NCBI GenBank assembly: GCA_027627225.1
Contig: JAPFQT010000387.1
Coordinates: 62,001-126,000, forward strand
Length of the DNA: 64,000 nt
Direction of reading: 5' to 3'
DNA from: Congeria kusceri
Lineage: Eukaryota; Mollusca; Bivalvia; Myida; Dreissenidae
How positions within the stretch are numbered: position 1 is the first letter of the stretch; every line of letters begins with the position of its first letter. The translations under genes were made by a program, and so were the position numbers. Of this stretch, positions 60,303-64,000 are shown in pieces. The notes beneath the pieces were generated by a model. That model did not search any database and was not told the origin of the DNA. It worked only from the letters and a program-made list of their open reading frames with translations.

Positions 60303-62050
60303 TACCACACTAGCACCATGTTTAACATATGCCACACCCATGTCAGCATTTTCCTATAAATATCACAACGCTCTATCATATATAATTGTTTTCACAGTCG
60401 AATTTTAACGTATAGGCACAAATTTGAGTTGACCCACCACTGTTGCAGTGCTGATGCACTGCATATGTAGGAAATGCGTAGTAATGACTTCCTTAACGTG
60501 GTGAATGCGTACAGAGACCTGATACTAACCTGTACCAGTCCTGCGCAAGTCTTTATGATGATGCAGAGATGTCCAAATGAGCGCTTTGCAGATGCATAGC
60601 ACCAACGGGAATAAAGCACTGCTAGAAGTCCCCACGTAGGTACTACATTCATGATGTCAATACTGCATCATTAATACATCATAAATGCGCTTCAACTGTC
60701 ACTAATACGTCATTAAACTTCTACATAACTTTTCCACGTCCTCACTATGCAAGCTTTGTAAATGCTCAAAACCGCCCCACCTTCTCAGCATCCACAAACA
60801 CATAGCCCGGTCCCTGATGCATATCCCTCAGTCCACAACACGTCAACAGGATGTGGTAGACATTGTTAGGACCCGCTCTGGTTGATAGGGGTATAACCGT
60901 TGATGACATTTTCATCACTTTTACAGTGAACTCACAAGGCAGACACCTACACCACTGCAAATCTACAATCATGTATATGCTGCTTGACCCTAATACTGGT
61001 GTACTTAATATTTGAATAAAATCGTGAATTGTATGGTCCAATAATTTACATAAATTTTACCTATTTTAAAACAACAAAATATGTTTTATGTAATAAATCA
61101 ATATTTTTACACGTATATTCTATCACATTTCGTTTATTTGACCTAGTTTTCTAACCAGGTCATGGGGGCCATATTTGTTTTTGTTGTTACCTATTACCTG
61201 TGCATATATAAAATTCACACACACAGTTTTACTGCACTAAACTTCTGCATGCTGACACATTTAAAATACTGCAGAAAACAACTAAGATTATGATGTATCA
61301 TTTTGAATTTATATTTGTGATATATAATGGAGAAAAAAAGGACTGGTTGAATATATGGGTTTAAAAGGTTCTGTCCCTCAATGTGCTTTCTGGAAAACCA
61401 GACACTCTGAACTGATAGTTTTATTCTAAATAAGCCCATGAAATCGAATCAACACTGTACATACTCGACTGATCAATGGGGTTCTCATTCGTTTTCCAAT
61501 AGCTAGTTGCTGCAAATACGAGCAAAATAAACATACAAACATTTCAGACTTCCAACCTTTCCAGGGTCAATTTGACATTTTTAATTGAAATTTAATTGAT
61601 TCATGAGAATGGTCCGAAGTTTGGTTGAGTAGTATAAGCAGCTTTATGCGAATAATAAGTGCATTATGGGATTTGATTACGTCGAAGATAAATTTGGAAC
61701 GCTTGAGATGGGGTGTTTCGTTATGTACTTAATAAAAATGGAGAAATTTTATGCCTGAGAAAAACAATAATTTGGGCAAAAATATATGCTATTTATTTAT
61801 CTATTTACATTTTAGGACAACATTGTTTCCATTTTTTTTTAGATAACAGTTAGCGCGAACGATTGTCTAAAATCCAAACCTGATATGACTATCCTGGGCA
61901 TTGTAAAATACCAAAATCTGAATACCCCTTAATACGTATACACCGGTAATAGGGTCATTGAGAATACATTGTACATAACAGAACTGTTACATCAATACAT
62001 AACTGATAAAAGAGTAACATGGGGTCTTAAATGAATTTGCTATCAAAAGA
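60303..62050. other. Intergenic DNA, no gene seen
   Basis: Short frames on both strands lack splice context or recognisable domains. No repeat boundary was fixed. Confidence 0.35.
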
Positions 62051-62057
62051 ACTTAAA

Positions 62058-62440
62058 GCCTCAGGACAATAGCATAGGACAAAAGCCTCAGGACAATAGC
62101 ATAGGACAAAAGCCTCAGGACAATAGCATAGGACAAAAGCCTCAGGACAATAGCATAGGACAAAAACCTCAGGACAATAACATAGGGCAATAGCATAGGA
62201 CAAAAACATAGGACAATAGCATAGGACAAAAACCTCAGGACAATAGCATCAGGACAATAGCATAGGGCAATAGCATCCGCACAATAGCATCAGCACAATA
62301 GCATCAGGACAATAGCATCAGGACGATAGCCATAGGACAATAACATAGGACAATAGCATAGGACAAAAACCTCAGGACAATAGCATAGGGCAATAGCATC
62401 AGGACAATAGCCTCAGCACAATAGCCTCAGCACAATAGCA
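62058..62440. repeat. Minisatellite of GGACAATAGCATA words
   Basis: The first five copies are 27 bp (CCTCAGGACAATAGC, ATAGGACAAAAG). The array then breaks into mixed 13-14 bp units with CATCAGGACAATAG, CATAGGGCAATAG and CCTCAGCACAATAG. An incidental minus-strand frame repeats FVLCYCPEA. Confidence 0.9.
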
Positions 62441-62829
62441 TATAATTAAATAATCGTAAATTTGTTCATGCTCTTACGAACATTAATCACATTTATTCAA
62501 CTTGAAACTGTTTCTTATGTTCGAAAACGCTTGGTACGAACGAAAAACACACAAACGTACATGCTGATTTTCTCCAGAGCACAGCTATCGCATACAGATA
62601 ACTATACATTATAAAGTTGCCAGAACATTATTATTTGACTGATTTCAATGTATTTTTTTGTGTATTTTGATCTGTAAGATGTCCATTAGAAACGATTTTT
62701 GCTAAGTTTTATTTTTATTAACATATTTCTGGAATGCTGCTTTAAATAATAACCATGAAACCACAGTGACATCAGTCAAATCTTTCAGTCAGATCCTGTG
62801 AAAGAAAATTTATTCTTCTAGATTTTGAC

Positions 62830-63451
62830 TGTTTGGCTCGAATTTTGTAAGTGTCAAAACTTCTGATATCTGAATGTGTTTGTCCAGGCCCTATAATTAC
62901 ACTCTTTTCACTCCTGAACATGTTGGTTTGGCTCAAAGTCGCATCGAGTCACTAATCGATAAGATGAGATTGACTTGTGTCCAGTGGTGAACAAATGATA
63001 TTTGGATATTTGGCATCAACATTTTCAAACATTCATATATTATGTTATATCTAAAATTAATTCACTAAAACTACCACTTCTGGTAATTAACACCAAAAGT
63101 TTTGTTGAAAAACTTCATTGCAGACTTGACTGGTAGAAATACTGCTGGCAATTCTAGTCAAAAGCAGTGTCATAATGTTTATCATATACATATTATTTTG
63201 TTATGTACTCTTCCATAAATATTGCAAATCTCTGCAAAGAACAACAATTGAGCCAAACAAGTCTTTAGTCAGTCACCCAAAACTCACCCAAAACGGTCTG
63301 CGTGTCTAAATACTCTTTACCTTGGAGGTTTGAGAGAAAAAAGACGCAAAACAACAGATGATGTCTGAAAATAGTTTCTGGTTTGCTCGAAGTTTTGATC
63401 GCTCAAAGTTGTATGCTGGTCTGGGCAACTTCGAGGTAAGGGAGTCGACTG
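62830..63451. mobile_element. Probable TA-target element of the CAGTCGACTCC family, left end unclear
   Basis: The right end is CTTCGAGGTAAGGGAGTCGACTG followed by TA, the inverse of CAGTCGACTCC at 14455. Interior phrases (GTTTGGCTCGAATTTTG, GGTTTGGCTCAAAGTCGC) resemble 14.5-14.7 kb. No clear left terminus was found. Confidence 0.4.
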
Positions 63452-63453
63452 TA

Positions 63454-64000
63454 CCAGATGTTTTGTTCAATGATGTCTTATCTTCAGTTACCATCGTGAT
63501 GAAATGTCTAGCCTGTTTCTGGCGCTTGTCTGCTACTCTGATGCTATGCTGTCCCAGGATGCTGTGCTGGTCAGGCCATCTGGAGGAACACAACTCATTG
63601 TCTTTATCATTATGGTGTGGTCGCTAGACCAGAAGCTGTAGACGCTGGCAACTAGAATGAAGTAAACATTTAACATTGTTCTTTCTTCATGAACTAATGC
63701 ATTAATTATAGATAAGACATGTAATGAGAATAATGATGATCTTAACTTGTTGGTACGATAACTAAAATGCAATTTTATCTGACCTGTATCAGAGTTCCTT
63801 TTATAGACATACTTGTAACTGTTATGAAACAATTATCTTTCAGTTGAGGTAGTAGAGGAATAGTCTAACTGCAGAATATCAGGTGGCCAGTAGATGGCGA
63901 GCATGTTCATGTAATATTTACATGTTTTGTTTTTTTGCTACTTTGTAGTGCTAGGCTGGATAGGGTTACTTCCCATGACATGGTAAATCATAAGCAACTT
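63454..64000. other. Unannotated end of window
   Basis: No supportable gene or repeat. Overlapping short frames on the two strands are not convincing. Confidence 0.35.

Noticed and set aside
60766..61041. 91-codon minus-strand frame as a transposase piece
   Set aside because: No catalytic motif or flanking termini were seen; the idea rested on impression only.

Overview
The window looks like nuclear DNA of a bivalve mollusc. It is AT-rich, intron-containing and gene-poor. It is saturated with repeat families typical of bivalves: units carrying a TGAAGTTTCAT phrase, GACGGACGGA tracts and palindromic ends (pearl-like elements), tRNA-derived SINEs, many short TIR elements and long tandem arrays. 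No prokaryotic, viral or organellar gene was seen. Species cannot be fixed from the sequence alone.

Coding content is small and mostly broken. On the minus strand, 258-4469 is a three-exon TRIM-like gene (B-boxes, coiled coil, NHL-type propeller). Its splice sites and phases are intact and would give 543 codons plus stop, but codon 49 is TAG. Also on the minus strand are three decayed copies of a thrombospondin type-1-like exon (5427-5567, 7161-7342, 44567-44671), with a second, unidentified exon at 7617-7734 and 48138-48224 and a third at 48444-48588. These look like remnants of a tandemly duplicated multi-exon gene, since split apart by transposon insertions. Two weak candidate exons lie on the plus strand near 59.6-60.1 kb.

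Layout: 0-4.5 kb TRIM-like pseudogene with pearl-like DNA in its long intron; 5-7.8 kb decayed TSP1 units 1 and 2; 8-16.7 kb pearl-like elements, a SINE and two small TA-flanked elements; 16.7-22.1 kb a satellite of about 60 monomers of 87 then 88 bp; 22.7-29.6 kb inverted-repeat elements and a 12-unit pearl-like element; 31-31.9 kb a paralog of the satellite locus carrying one monomer; 32.9-36.4 kb nested TIR elements; 36.8-40.1 kb pearl-like and inverted-repeat elements; 43.2-44.26 kb a 27-bp minisatellite; 44.3-48.6 kb decayed TSP1 unit 3 with insertions; 49.8-53 kb a pearl-like element split by a 2.1-kb TIR element; 53.9-58.4 kb another nested transposon; 62.06-62.44 kb a second minisatellite.

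The most informative signal is comparative and internal to the window. Several insertions can be defined to the base because an empty paralogous site or a target-site duplication is visible. The satellite has an unexpanded counterpart about 10 kb away. No new cellular system is claimed. The best candidates for new description are the transposon families and the locally amplified satellite.
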